A stretch of DNA of 64,000 nucleotides from the NCBI GenBank assembly GCA_003439945.1, contig QVRM01001071.1:1-64000 (forward strand), given 5' to 3'. The notes under the pieces were generated by a model. The model was not told where the DNA came from. It made no database searches and saw only the letters and a list, made by a program, of their open reading frames with translations. How positions within the stretch are numbered: position 1 is the first letter of the stretch; each line of letters opens with the position of its first letter. Origin of the DNA: Dermanyssus gallinae. Taxonomy: Eukaryota > Arthropoda > Arachnida > Mesostigmata > Dermanyssidae. The translations under genes and the position numbers were made by a program. Shown here one piece after another: positions 41,116-51,500 of the stretch.

Positions 41116-42235
41116 TCTCGGACGGTCGAGGTTTCTGTGTGTTCTTCTGTTAGCATACCTTGCGACACAAAATTGCGCGAAAGCCATAGATCCAGCTATA
41201 GTGAATTGGCCCGTAAGCTCGTCTGGAGCCCAAGTAAGTACTAAACTCATCCTGGATAATGTGGCGGACGTCTACACGCACCAACCCCAACTTCGCCTCT
41301 TGAAACCAGAGCTGCTGCGGTCCTCAGCACTTGTACTCCAGCTACTACTAGGGGGTGACATCGAACTTAATCCAGGACCTCCATGCGCGGCCTGCGGAGA
41401 ACAATTCCAGCAGATCAAGGACCGGACCATTTGCGAAGGCTGTAACAAACCAGTGCACACTCATTGCGCCTTCCAAATACCCGATAAGTGTTCTACCAGC
41501 TGCAAGTCGTGCTTCTGGAAAGAAATGTCCATCATTGTTGCCAATAACACGACGGCCAAACAGCCCTGTAACTGTGCTACCGAGCTACAAGCACTAAGGA
41601 AAAAAATCGACGAACTCACAAAAAAGATCACTACAATGAATAGTCTCGCAAAACCAGCTGAGAAGCACCAAAACCAACAGTCATCGCAACAGCCACCACA
41701 ACAGCAGCAGCAACTAAGACATCAAGAGCGGCAAGCTATACAGACCAGCGGTAATAATATGTACGCACCACCACTCTCAGCTGCTAGCACACCGCGCCGT
41801 CTCCGCTTTAACCCCGCCGATCGGCACCGCAACGTGCATACACCAAAAGGACGTGCTCGACAACGTGACAACAACAACTGGCAGACAATGGGGAAGCGTA
41901 GCCGAGTGGTGCACGTGAACAAAGGCACGAACAAGATGACTGATCTAAAAGCTGTAGAAGATCACGACGTGCCAGAAAGGCCGAGAACGAAATCGCTCTT
42001 CGTTAGCCGGCTACAGCTATCCCACACTGCTGACGTTCTCAAAGAGTACGTAGCTCGAATTGTAGGACCAGAGGCAGACGTGAAAGTAACAAAGTTGACA
42101 GGCTTAAATCAAGCATATTACAACAGCTTTCACGTGCAAGTGAAGGCTGACGTCTACAATGAATTGTTAGACCCAAACGTGTGGCCGGCCGGTATCCGCT
42201 TTCATCCTTTTCGCGGCCAGCTCAAAGCATACTGA
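41108..42235 (+). CDS. Retrotransposon ORF1: signal peptide-2A-PHD finger-RRM-like protein
   Basis: The 375-codon frame is intact. Residues 1-26 are a typical signal peptide (basic start, hydrophobic core VLLLAYLA, then QNCAKA). Residues 84-91 are DIELNPGP, a 2A-like motif expected to make ribosomes skip the Gly90-Pro91 bond. This would release a 90-residue leader that may go to the secretory pathway, while the downstream product stays cytosolic. A PHD-type Cys4-His-Cys3 set follows (C93, C96, C109, C112, H117, C120, C132, C135). Then come a short coiled coil (about 155-185), a Gln-rich linker, a basic region and a C-terminal segment (about 295-375, KSLFVSRLQLSHTADVLKEY) resembling RRM-like ORF1 domains. 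The start is chosen for the TISU context. RNA binding is inferred from the family role of ORF1. Confidence 0.85.
   Translation: MAALGRSRFLCVLLLAYLATQNCAKAIDPAIVNWPVSSSGAQVSTKLILDNVADVYTHQPQLRLLKPELLRSSALVLQLLLGGDIELNPGPPCAACGEQFQQIKDRTICEGCNKPVHTHCAFQIPDKCSTSCKSCFWKEMSIIVANNTTAKQPCNCATELQALRKKIDELTKKITTMNSLAKPAEKHQNQQSSQQPPQQQQQLRHQERQAIQTSGNNMYAPPLSAASTPRRLRFNPADRHRNVHTPKGRARQRDNNNWQTMGKRSRVVHVNKGTNKMTDLKAVEDHDVPERPRTKSLFVSRLQLSHTADVLKEYVARIVGPEADVKVTKLTGLNQAYYNSFHVQVKADVYNELLDPNVWPAGIRFHPFRGQLKAY
41357..41380 (+). other. 2A-like ribosome-skipping motif
   Basis: These codons encode D-I-E-L-N-P-G-P, matching the D(V/I)ExNPGP consensus exactly, preceded by a leucine-rich segment as is usual for active 2A sequences. 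2A-like motifs are known from APE-type non-LTR elements of trypanosomes and marine invertebrates. Confidence 0.85.
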
Positions 42236-42361
42236 ATCTATGGGGAAAACGAACATACCACCAGAGGTGAGAAACGAAGCAGGCCAAACGACGACAATTC
42301 TATGTCAAGCACACCCAAATGACTGGACGTTGAACCTGCGCACAACCAAGTAGATGGACAC

Positions 42362-45109
42362 ATGTCATCGAACGTGCGATCAAAATGTCTTCTGTGGAAT
42401 GTCGAATCGTTGGAATCGCTATGGAAATCTTCGGGAGAAGACGAATTTAACGAATACGACATACTGCTGTTTACAGAGACGTTTGTAACGGATAGATCAC
42501 GTATAACCCTGCCTAACCATAAAGTATTCCATGGTCTAGCCGTAAAGACAAGTGGCAGAGGAAGACCCAAGTGGGGTGTATGTGTTGCAATAAGAACTAC
42601 AGAATGGGCCCAGCTATTGCGTGCCACAGCTCGACACGTTGTAATAGAGCTTACAGTCTATTATCTCATATGCATATATAGCCCCCCAGAAAGACAAGTA
42701 GCCAATATTATTGAGGACATTGGGGAGTGTCTTAAACTTTGCACTAAGACAGAAAAACACATTATAATTGGTGCCGACACCAACTGCGACCTGACAAAGC
42801 AATGTAGCCGTCGAGCTGCTTTCATAGCAGGGACACAAGAACTAAGACTGCAAATTGAAAATGACTATACAGAAGTAACATACATGAGCTGGAACGGCGC
42901 TAGCGCAGTCGACATTGTATTGTCGTCAGCACCGCAGCCAGGGGTCATAATTCATAACCTTCGGTCACTACCCTCAGCTCTCCGCAAACACTGCAAGGTA
43001 GTATTTGACTTATCTCGCACCCAGGCACCTATCGCGCCCTCAGTACCTAACTGTAGAATTAGCCGGTCGTTAAACCCCCACATACTAATACAAGTGATAT
43101 AATCGATGCAAAGCCTCGATGACATAGACTGCAGCGAGAGAACCCTTCGCTGGGCTATACACCTATCATCGCTTACGAGAGAAAAAAGACCGTGCAAGCA
43201 CAAACCCTGGTTCGACCACAAATGTAGAGTTTTAAAATATGCGATTTGTAACAATAGAGATTATAACCAAAATGGATTTTACCAGCTAGCGCTAATGAAA
43301 CGAGTTTTTAAAAACATGATACGAGAGAAAAGGCAGCATTATGAGCAACAGCGACGTCTAAATCTTATACAGCTCAGTGTAAATAAACCGTGGCTCCTCC
43401 TGCCACATAGAGTAGATCCAGGACACCCACTCATAAACGATACCGAGTGGATCAGACATGTTAAAGACCTTTTAGAAAACGATTTTACACTCCCGCCCAG
43501 AGATAACTCAGACGAAACTCTTGTGTTTACAGATGATGAAGTCATAGGTGCAATAATATCGAGACAAAATGGCAAATCAGCTGGGCCGGATCTTATTGTG
43601 TATGAGCATTTAAAAGCTAACCTGCAAACTATAGGCCCATATTTGACTAGGCTTTTTAATAAATGCGCTCGACAAGGCAAAATACCTAACGAGTGGAGAA
43701 AAATACTTATACAGCCAATTTACAAGAAGAAAGGGGACCCAACGGACCCAAAAAACTATCGAGGGATTGCCCTAACTAGTGTCCTATACAAACTGCTTAC
43801 ATCGCTCATAGTGAGGAGGATGTATGAACGCACGGTTAATAATCTGCCCTGTGAGCAGTTTGGATTCCTGCCAGGAAAGTCAACAGCAGACGCTTTACGG
43901 TTCCTGATTGAACACGTAAGTGAACGCCAACGAGACAAAAATATGACGTATGCGGCTTTTGTCGACTTTCAAACCGCATTCGACAGTGTGCCTAGGGACC
44001 GCCTCCTCGAAATCCTCCGAGAGAGGTTTAATATTAAGGGCCAACTATTCAATTTGATTCGAGATATGCTGAGCCACAATTTTATAACCATAAAAAACGG
44101 AAATCACTACATAAACGAGCCTGTTACACAAAAGACTGGAGTAGCGCAGGGCGACTCGGCAAGCCCATTTCTCTTTATACTGTACATTGCTGGCTTAGCA
44201 GAGCTTCTACGCACAATGAAAGCACCGCATGCCTTCTACGCGGACGACCTCGTCATCTTAGCCCAATCCCGGGAACACGTACAATTCTACTTAAATGAAA
44301 CCTCAAAATGGTGTGCGGAGAACCGACTCATAATTAATATCTCTAAGACAAAGATTCTTCGCTTCAGCCGCGGCGGCTCATACGCCGCTGCCGACAATCG
44401 CGTCAAGATCAATAGTACTTGCCTTGACTGAGTTAATCATTTCTCGTATCTTGGCGTAACTCTGACACCGCGACTGACTTTTAGCAGACACATCGAGGAA
44501 CTGCGAGCAAAGGCCACGGCGGCGATTATGCTACTCGGGGACATTCGAGACGTAGATCTTGACACAGCAATGAAAATATTTAATATAAAAATTACCCCGA
44601 TACTCCAGTACTGTCTCCCAGTAATTGCGCCGCACCTAACATTACGCGATCTCAAAAATTTAGACCGCGTAAAGGCGTGCTCTGTGAAGCGTGTGCTGGG
44701 ATTACCCAAGAACGCATCAGCTACCCTAGCACTAGAATTATGCGGAGAACGTACTCTGGTAGAAAACTTAGTCCTACACAAATTACCGACCAGTACAAAT
44801 ACACTCGACATGTACAGAGCATTCAGGGAAGACCGAAACGTACATTTTGTTATGTGTAACTACACAGATGGACCTGCTTTTCGCTCAGAGAAATGGAAAC
44901 GTGCCCTCCAAAGTAACCAACCATTATTGTGCAGGGTAACATGGCATGGCTATCACCATTATATGTGCCTCAAAGGTGAATGTTATGATATTAACGACTG
45001 TGTATGTAAGTTTTGTGGTGAGTGCAATATCTGTCGATATCATGTTCTAAAATGTTCGGCATTAGACTCTTACTCGTTACAGGCGCGTGTGAACGAGATA
45101 TTGTTATAA
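42362..45109 (+). pseudogene. Retrotransposon ORF2: APE endonuclease and reverse transcriptase, two stops
   Basis: One reading frame of 915 codons is broken only by TAA at 43,100-43,102 (codon 247) and TGA at 44,429-44,431 (codon 690); there is no frameshift. It encodes the target-cutting endonuclease and the reverse transcriptase. Codons 1-246 hold the APE endonuclease: WNVES, ILLFTETF, IIIGADTNCD, and the SWNGASAVDIV segment with the active-site Asp. Then come the linker and RT: GKSAGPD, FVDFQTAFDSV, GVAQGDSASPFLF, and FYADD at 44,234-44,248, followed by SKTKILRFS and SYLGV. The end is rich in Cys and His (CVCKFCGECNICRYHVLKC), like the terminal zinc motif of CR1/I/R1-type elements. The start ATG at 42,362 is the first after ORF1. 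The rest of the protein looks undamaged. Confidence 0.9.
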
Positions 45110-45176
45110 TTTTAGCAGGCCATGTATGTCAATCCAATCCTACTACCAACAACTATGGTGAATAAATATGATGTGT

Positions 45177-45188
45177 ATAAAAACTTCA
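45177..45188. repeat. Target-site duplication, right copy
   Basis: This exact copy of the 12-mer at 41,086-41,097 marks the 3' boundary of the 2A retrotransposon. Confidence 0.85.
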
Positions 45189-45239
45189 ACTAGAATGCTG
45201 TCAAATGCAATCGCTGCAGGTAAAGAGTGTGATTCGTTT

Positions 45240-47050
45240 TTTCCTGATTAAGTTTTTTTTTCTCTGATTATCTAGATCTTCATAGAACAGTAGTGTATGG
45301 GCCATTGAAACAAGTGGCTAGTGCCGCTCGGATGACCTGGCAAGGGTCGCTGACGTCTTTCTCCACCGTTCAACATGCTTTGTTCCAACATCTGTAAACC
45401 AGTATTGTTCAAAACCACGTGATCTGCTAGTGCAGCAGGTGAACATGTAGTTCTTCTGAGCCTTCCCAAAGCTCCTTTCTTGTTCAGTGCCTCCACAACC
45501 ATAGCTGCTGCCACCCAGAAGTCCTGTCGCATATGCAGTCTACAATTTCCCTAAAGGCTTTTCCGAGGAGCTCCTCTTCCGTGTTCCTCATTAGTCCATT
45601 TAACTCTAAGTTTTGAAATTGCTATGACTCTAACATATTCCAGTACATATACGAATCCTGCTCCTTCTTGGTAGTTAACACGGCTCACCGAGGGAGCTTT
45701 TCCATATTCGAGAAAGAGGTTTTTAAAGTCTGTGTAGAGTTGGGGTTTATTTCTCCCCCGGCTGCTCAATTCATGTTTTAATGTCTAGGAATGAGGGATC
45801 AAAGTATGTGCACGGTACTCTTGAGGAAGTAGAGTCGTATTCGGCCTGCCATTCTTTCATTGATTTTCCCTTTTTATTTCCTTAATGTAGCTTGGGCCGT
45901 TGCCGCACGAACCTCGCCTCTTCTCCACTTTCAGATCCCCGAAAAGGACATCTGTCTGGACCAGGCAGCGTTTATGTCGACCGTGCGATACCGTATTGGC
46001 TAACTCCCCCTATTGTCCCCTTTTATGTAGGCAACCGTTGCCTGCTAAATGACTCCCTGTCGAAGCAAGCCTGTTGCGGGAAAAAATATTTAGAACCTAG
46101 TTCATTTGCTAGTTTTCAGCAAAGCTCTAGGTATGCGTTACCTCCCCTTACCACCGTGTATATCTTTCCCCAAGAATCGTCTTCGAGTTCTTTGAGAGGG
46201 TTGCGCCAGCAATTTGTCTTGCCTTCTACGACTTCTTGCTTCAGTACGGCTCAACACGTTTGATAATTGATGAAAGCCCGATCTGAAACCTCTGGAGTTT
46301 TCTGTGGCATTTTTAGCTCACGCTTTGCTCTGTTGGGAGTTTCCAGTCCGTTATTTTGTCAGCTTGTGTGTCATCGCAAAGCGTTAGGTCAGCGTGTAAG
46401 TATTAGCCTACCCTAAGAAGGGTGGGTACTTATCCTTATTCTAGAGGTACATGTTATTACTAGCTGCACAATCTAATAAACTTCCTTCTCCTGTATTTGT
46501 TTTTGTATTGCCTATGTTTTCTCTGCTACGTTAAAGTCCCCAGTGACTAGGCCGCATTAGCTGTCACCGTCGCATATTCTCCCGGAATTCAATAAAATAC
46601 TTTAAAGTCCCTTCTGTGATTACCTTGGCCTAATTTAGCTCGAGTATAGTCGCCACTCGTTGGCTACGTCCACTTATACGAATCCTTTTCTTGTTTGATT
46701 ATTGGTAGGAAAGCGGCCTTAATGATTGTAGCGCTGAACGGTATATCCGTGTACCGTTCTGCTTGTGTATCTGCTCTTCCCTTACTTGTTTCACTAAGAG
46801 CAACGAGGCTTGATTTGCGTCTAACTACTATTACCTCAAGCATGTCGGGGCTTGCCTACTTTTACTGTGGTTTAATCAGATGACATTGATTTCCATTTTA
46901 TTGTTTATTAAGGGTTTGTCCATTCGTCTCTTGGCTCCTTGCGCAATCTGATTTGTCCATCCCTCTAAGTTTGCGTTGCTCCTGTGGGCTTCCTTCTTCA
47001 GACGCTTTTTCTGCTTGCTCTGCAGTCCACTGTAGTCTTTGTTCGACTTA
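45240..47050 (-). pseudogene. R1-like non-LTR remnant (endonuclease and linker)
   Basis: On the minus strand, three features identify this decayed remnant. Near 46,850 an LNHSKSRQA segment resembles the QxNLxHSxxA start of R1/LOA endonucleases, with VALSETSKGRADT after it. VTGDFNVAEKT at 46,515-46,547 is the GDFN active-site motif. A later WGKIYTVVRGG segment (near 46,150) matches the linker that follows the endonuclease in R1-like ORF2. The stretch from 45,272 to 45,769 stays open in two frames but shows no clear RT catalytic box. Many stops and frameshifts are present. Short plus-strand frames here are antisense to it. Confidence 0.55.
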
Positions 47051-47532
47051 TTTAAAATTTGCTACTTGGACTCTATCTCCTGAACGACTGAGTCAGTTCT
47101 GTCACTTTTATTAGGATGGGTTGACCGCATACTGACCGCGTACTTGTTTCCTTTCCATTATGATTCGGAGGTAGTTAAGACATGTTGCGGATTTGGCATT
47201 ATAGCCCACATTCGCTAAGCATTAGTCTTGGGGGCTTTAGCGATGTGTGCTCTATTTTGTGATAGTTATGTCTAGTGGGGAGAGTGATTTATATCTTAGG
47301 TCTGCTGTTAAAGCTGCCTAAGGTTTTACTCGCCAGGACGTTCCGCGCCTCCTGCTTCGGCAAGGCCAGCAGATATTGCCAGCTGCCCTTTTTATTAAGC
47401 CGCGGTGCCTCTGTCCATATATGAGTCGATTCATGGCTGACGCTTATATATATATATATTGGGTCTAACAAAAAAAAATCGGATTTTTTAATGATTCTTT
47501 ACGGACAAAACCAAAACACTTTTTTGTAGACT

Positions 47533-47534
<2 letters not shown>

Positions 47535-47566
<32 letters not shown>
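47535..47566. repeat. (TA)n microsatellite
   Basis: A pure run of 32 bases. A shorter TA run lies at 47,444-47,458. Confidence 0.95.
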
Positions 47567-47571
<5 letters not shown>

Positions 47572-47639
47572 ACACTATTATGTACAACGCACTACTTTTC
47601 ATTTAAGGGTGAAAAATGTAGTTACTCACACCCTCAGTT

Positions 47640-47715
47640 ATTCTAGCGGTTAGTGTCAGGCTAAACTCAGCGGAGACAGTGTATGGTTCAATCCGATTCG
47701 AGCACCTCCTCACTA
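47640..47715 (+). other. tRNA-like sequence (box A and box B)
   Basis: TTCTAGCGGTTAGTG resembles a box A and GGTTCAATCC matches box B, separated by about 45 bases as in tRNA genes. The acceptor and T stems do not pair, so it is not a functional tRNA. It may be a tRNA-derived SINE head. It lies 200 bases upstream of the family A fragment. Confidence 0.35.
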
Positions 47716-47917
47716 GTTTGGTATTGTGAGTCACTGCCTCAACACGAGGAAACGGAACCCTCATGCTGCACGACGTGGGTCCTGCCGATGCCGAGTTACA
47801 TCAGAAAGGTACCAAACGGCATCCGCGACGATCATCTGTGTGGTAAATGCCTGTAGAGTGAACGGTGACGGTGAGCCCCTCGATGGTGTGCTGCTCTAGT
47901 GTTATATATATAGTTGT

Positions 47918-48460
47918 AGGCACGGATGTCATGCGGCTGAGACGTTGGCTTACGTCGCTCAGATGTGCGATAAAACACACAAATAAACTATAAAGAGACA
48001 TGACGACGTCTGTGATCGCGTGGCGCGTCTTCTCCGCAAGAGGGGTCATGAGGTGGTTCGTGAGCGAGTATTCCGTCGACCGGGCGCACCGGGTCTAAAG
48101 CCCGACCTCGTAATGACAACACCTACCGAGGTCTGGGTTTTAGATGCCGAGGTTTGCGGCCTAAACCGGGACCTGGCAAAAGCGCGGCAGGACAAGATCA
48201 CCAAATATGACGTCGAGTTTCTAAGAGCGGCGCTCCCCGTCCCGCAAAAACCTCGCAAATTCGGATCCATCACTATCTCTATGAGTGGCGTATGGGACTC
48301 CGAATCTGCGAGGACGCTCTTGGGGCTCGGCGTCACGAAGAGAGATCTTATGGATCTTACCGTTTTAACGTTGCAAGGAACCTTGATGATATACCGCTCG
48401 CACCGGGTCCATAAGAGCGGGGGATACCATCAAGCAAGGACACGGACAGCTGATTTTTAA
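47918..48460 (+). pseudogene. Family A retrotransposon, 3' fragment with restriction-like endonuclease
   Basis: The fragment starts in the cysteine cluster before the endonuclease: C-x3-C-x7-Y-x4-C, where the normal His is Tyr, in the order CRHGCHAAETLAYVAQMC. Then comes THK-stop-TIKRHDDV. The 48,020-48,460 stretch is open for 146 codons and holds the catalytic block KPDLV (48,098-48,112), then VWVLDAEV with the second acidic residue, and KITKY. This order is that of the R2/R4/NeSL-type nuclease. The RT part is absent, so the copy is 5' truncated. A close copy lies in opposite orientation at 53,535-56,692. The 3' region ends near the hairpin at 48,524-48,552. Confidence 0.8.
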
Positions 48461-48523
48461 CCACACGCGACACCTTCTTACCACCATTTTTATTAAGGCA
48501 AGCACTGCCCAGCGTGCAAACAT

Positions 48524-48552
48524 ATTGTAAATGATTAATAAATCATCACAAT
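48524..48552 (+). repeat. Hairpin in the 3' UTR of the family A fragment
   Basis: ATTGT pairs with ACAAT and ATGATT pairs with AATCAT around an AATA loop, with a small internal loop. It could be a structure recognised by the RT at the RNA 3' end. The opposite copy does not extend this far. Confidence 0.5.
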
Positions 48553-51500
48553 ATTTTTCAATACTCCGCTATGTTTGAACGTAAGAAATCAAGTTCTATA
48601 CCCGAGATCGAACCTGCGCCTAAGCACACAAAAGAGTAGTGAATAATTGTTGTTATTGTTAAAACGTTATTCAATAATAATAATAGATACATGTTGACAT
48701 GAGAGGTAGTTCCCTCGGCATTTCCCTAACCTAAAGGCAGTGTTGATATACAGCGTTAAACCACTAGGTGCAGACATTACCAACAATTTTATTTTTTTCT
48801 TAAGTCCAATTAAGTCGGAAAAGTTGCCAACGGCCCTGCATGGACACCGACGAAATACAAATTTTCCCACCGTCCTGGTTGACAAAAAGTTGTCTCGAGT
48901 AGTTAATATGTTGGGGGTCCACAAAGGTGTAAACTGACAGACAAAACGACATAAATATTCAACAGACTTCTAAGACCGCGTTCCCACTGAAAGGTAAAAT
49001 AAAAATAGAAGTAGCAGTCGTGCTTGCTTGGGTCACTCCTTCCGGCACGACTCTTAGCTTTGTTGTAACTGACGGATTAAGGATTAATTTTTGATCAGCT
49101 TATTTACGGTGATGTTGAAGTTTATCGCAAAATATGGTCGGAAACAACTGAGGCAGCTCGAATCTACATCCTATTGCTGTAACATTAAAAAAAAGCGTCA
49201 TGCTGCTTATGTCAAGTAGTATGGAGATAACTCTCTGAAATGTCAACTGCAGGTGTGTTGGTAATGTCCATACTGTGGATCACGATTTAGAAACTATACC
49301 TAAGCGAATCTTAAAGGGAGCGCAACAAAGTCTCTACAAGAATTAAATTATGGCTTGCGCTTACGTTTAAAAAAAAATTAAAAACCATTGCCCGAAATAT
49401 GCTTTTGTGAAATATTGATATGCTTCGTGCCCTGCACTAATTATCTTGGAGTCTCTATAGTGGCAACACTATAAACACACCAAAAGAGCCCAGCGTTTAT
49501 AAGAGCAACTAGTTGTTTAGATAACCTATTCGCAGCGATTAGGAGTGTAACAGTGCCGCCGTACTGAAGTTCTAGTCCGAAGTAAACCGGTAGTAAGTGC
49601 ATAATTCAAGTGGCCTCGGTTGTGGTTATCACCAAAATGCTTAAGGTAAGAAATCTCACGCTCACGTGCAGTTGTAGAAACAATAATAGCCGTCACTGAC
49701 AGCATCTTATTCAGAAGGACAGCTCATTATGAAATTAAGTGATTAGTACCCAATGTTAAATTAATGGCGGTAGGTATGAATGTGTACATCCCTATCTTGT
49801 TGTGCCTACTAAAAATGAATGGTTTTTTTCTGCAAATGGCAAGCACCGAAGTACGATTCACGCAATTAATAACACCTAGTTCAGAAGTAATTGATCTAGA
49901 GATCGCCTGTTTTTTCTTTTTCGCGACGAATTTAGCGTTACGGGGAGATTGACAACATAGCTCCTCAACGTAAATGCTTTCCTTTAATACGCTGAGTCTA
50001 GCATGTCTAGCTAATCCTCAGAAAGTTAAGTGCAATCTAAAGCATGAAGTCCACACCAATCGGCTGCCACCCACAAGGGCTGGCATTAATAGAATTGCAT
50101 ATTAGGGCTTTTACCTTTGGGGCAGAGGCCATGCGTAAGCATGCCACTGCGCAGCTGACATCCTCCCCTAAATGTCCCGCAGTTATTGTAAGAACAGTGT
50201 CATTAGTCACTTGTATGTTTTGCGACTACATAGTGGGTTTCATCATCCTAAGCAGAGCCTGAACAGAATTACGGTTCTAAAGTATTTATATTCTATTGAA
50301 TATCTACCAACAAAATCTATATTTTAAAGGAATCCATACCAAATAAATCTTTATTTCAAGATAATTGAACTTGTTGATATATTTGAGGTCTAATACGTTC
50401 TCCCCTGTAAATGCTTTAAGCCTCGGCTGTGTTCTTTCAGTGGTATTTTTGTAATTATATCAACTGCTTATAAGCTTTGCTGGTCCGGCAATTATTGTAA
50501 GAGCAGTGTTATTAGTCAATTTGTTTATGTTCTGCTACAACATGGCGGTTTGTGCGACCGACGCCTTATCAAGTAGTCTTATACACCACTGTAGTAGAAC
50601 TTAAAACGTTTTCGCGACGAGCACAGTCTGCTGTAATAGTTACTCTCCCATTGAGCAGAATAAGGTCTTGACCTAAACCTCTCCTAGCCTCTGTGCATAG
50701 TATGGATATTTTTAGGTAAAATGTTTTTAGTACCAACAACATCGACATTGAGTCTCAAATGGATATTCTAGCTGGGAACCTAATATATGTATAAAGCGCA
50801 TATCGCATTGTCTTTCGAGTTCACTGCTTAATAGGGTTGAAAATAGAATGTGTGTCCTTAACATTTTGGTCGTGTTGTAAAGCTAGTTTAAATGTATTTG
50901 AAATGTGGTGGGTGATGTGGGTACAAAACATGCCAAAAGTAAAATGTGGTGGATGTAGCTTGAAGTAGATGTACATATAGGCCAGTAAAAACAGCACTTA
51001 TCATAGACAATAATGCACAACCTTGGAGAGTGAAGTATGCAATATTTTTAAATGATCTGGCTTTGCAATATGTGTTTGACGATTATTAGATGCCGCAGCT
51101 TGGATTATGCTGTATCATGGTGGTGATGCTATCTTCTGCAGTTCTGGCGGACGTCGCAAATGCAGACCAAACAATAGGTGTCCTGCTCAACAGACTTTTC
51201 AGGGCGGGTCATTATCCAGTGATGCGTCTCGCCGTGGTACGTATATTCCCGGCGGCTCAACAACGCCAACAATCGACTAATAACAAAAAAAATTAGCATT
51301 ATGTGTTCTGTTCTGCGTACTAGTTTGTGGTTATATAAAAGATGTCAACTTAAATTAATTAACCGGACGTGTGTCTAGTTCAGTTTCAGGCTAAGATGTG
51401 ATATAAGCACTAGGCTCTTTCAGCTTTAACCACGATTTAGATGGCGAGCTATTTCAACTTAGGCGACTATTTAGATGACGAGTCTCTCTATGACGCAATC

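Larger units (their letters stand above)
41098..45176 (+). mobile_element. Full-length APE-type non-LTR retrotransposon with 2A motif
   Basis: The 4,079-bp element is bounded by a 12-bp target-site duplication. Inferred structure: 10-nt 5' leader; ORF1 (41,108-42,235; signal peptide, 2A-like motif, PHD-type finger, RRM-like end); 126-nt spacer; ORF2 (42,362-45,109; APE endonuclease, RT, Cys/His C-terminus); short 3' end with AATAAA at about 45,161 and no poly(A). Only two in-frame stops damage ORF2, so the insertion is young. It sits in the 3' end of a decayed mariner. The RT motifs (FVDFQTAFDSV, QGDSASPF, FYADD) place it among CR1/L2/Rex-like clades; a precise clade needs a tree. Confidence 0.85.

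Noticed and set aside
45892..46263. 123-codon plus-strand frame
   Set aside because: It is antisense to the R1-like remnant and has no motif of its own.
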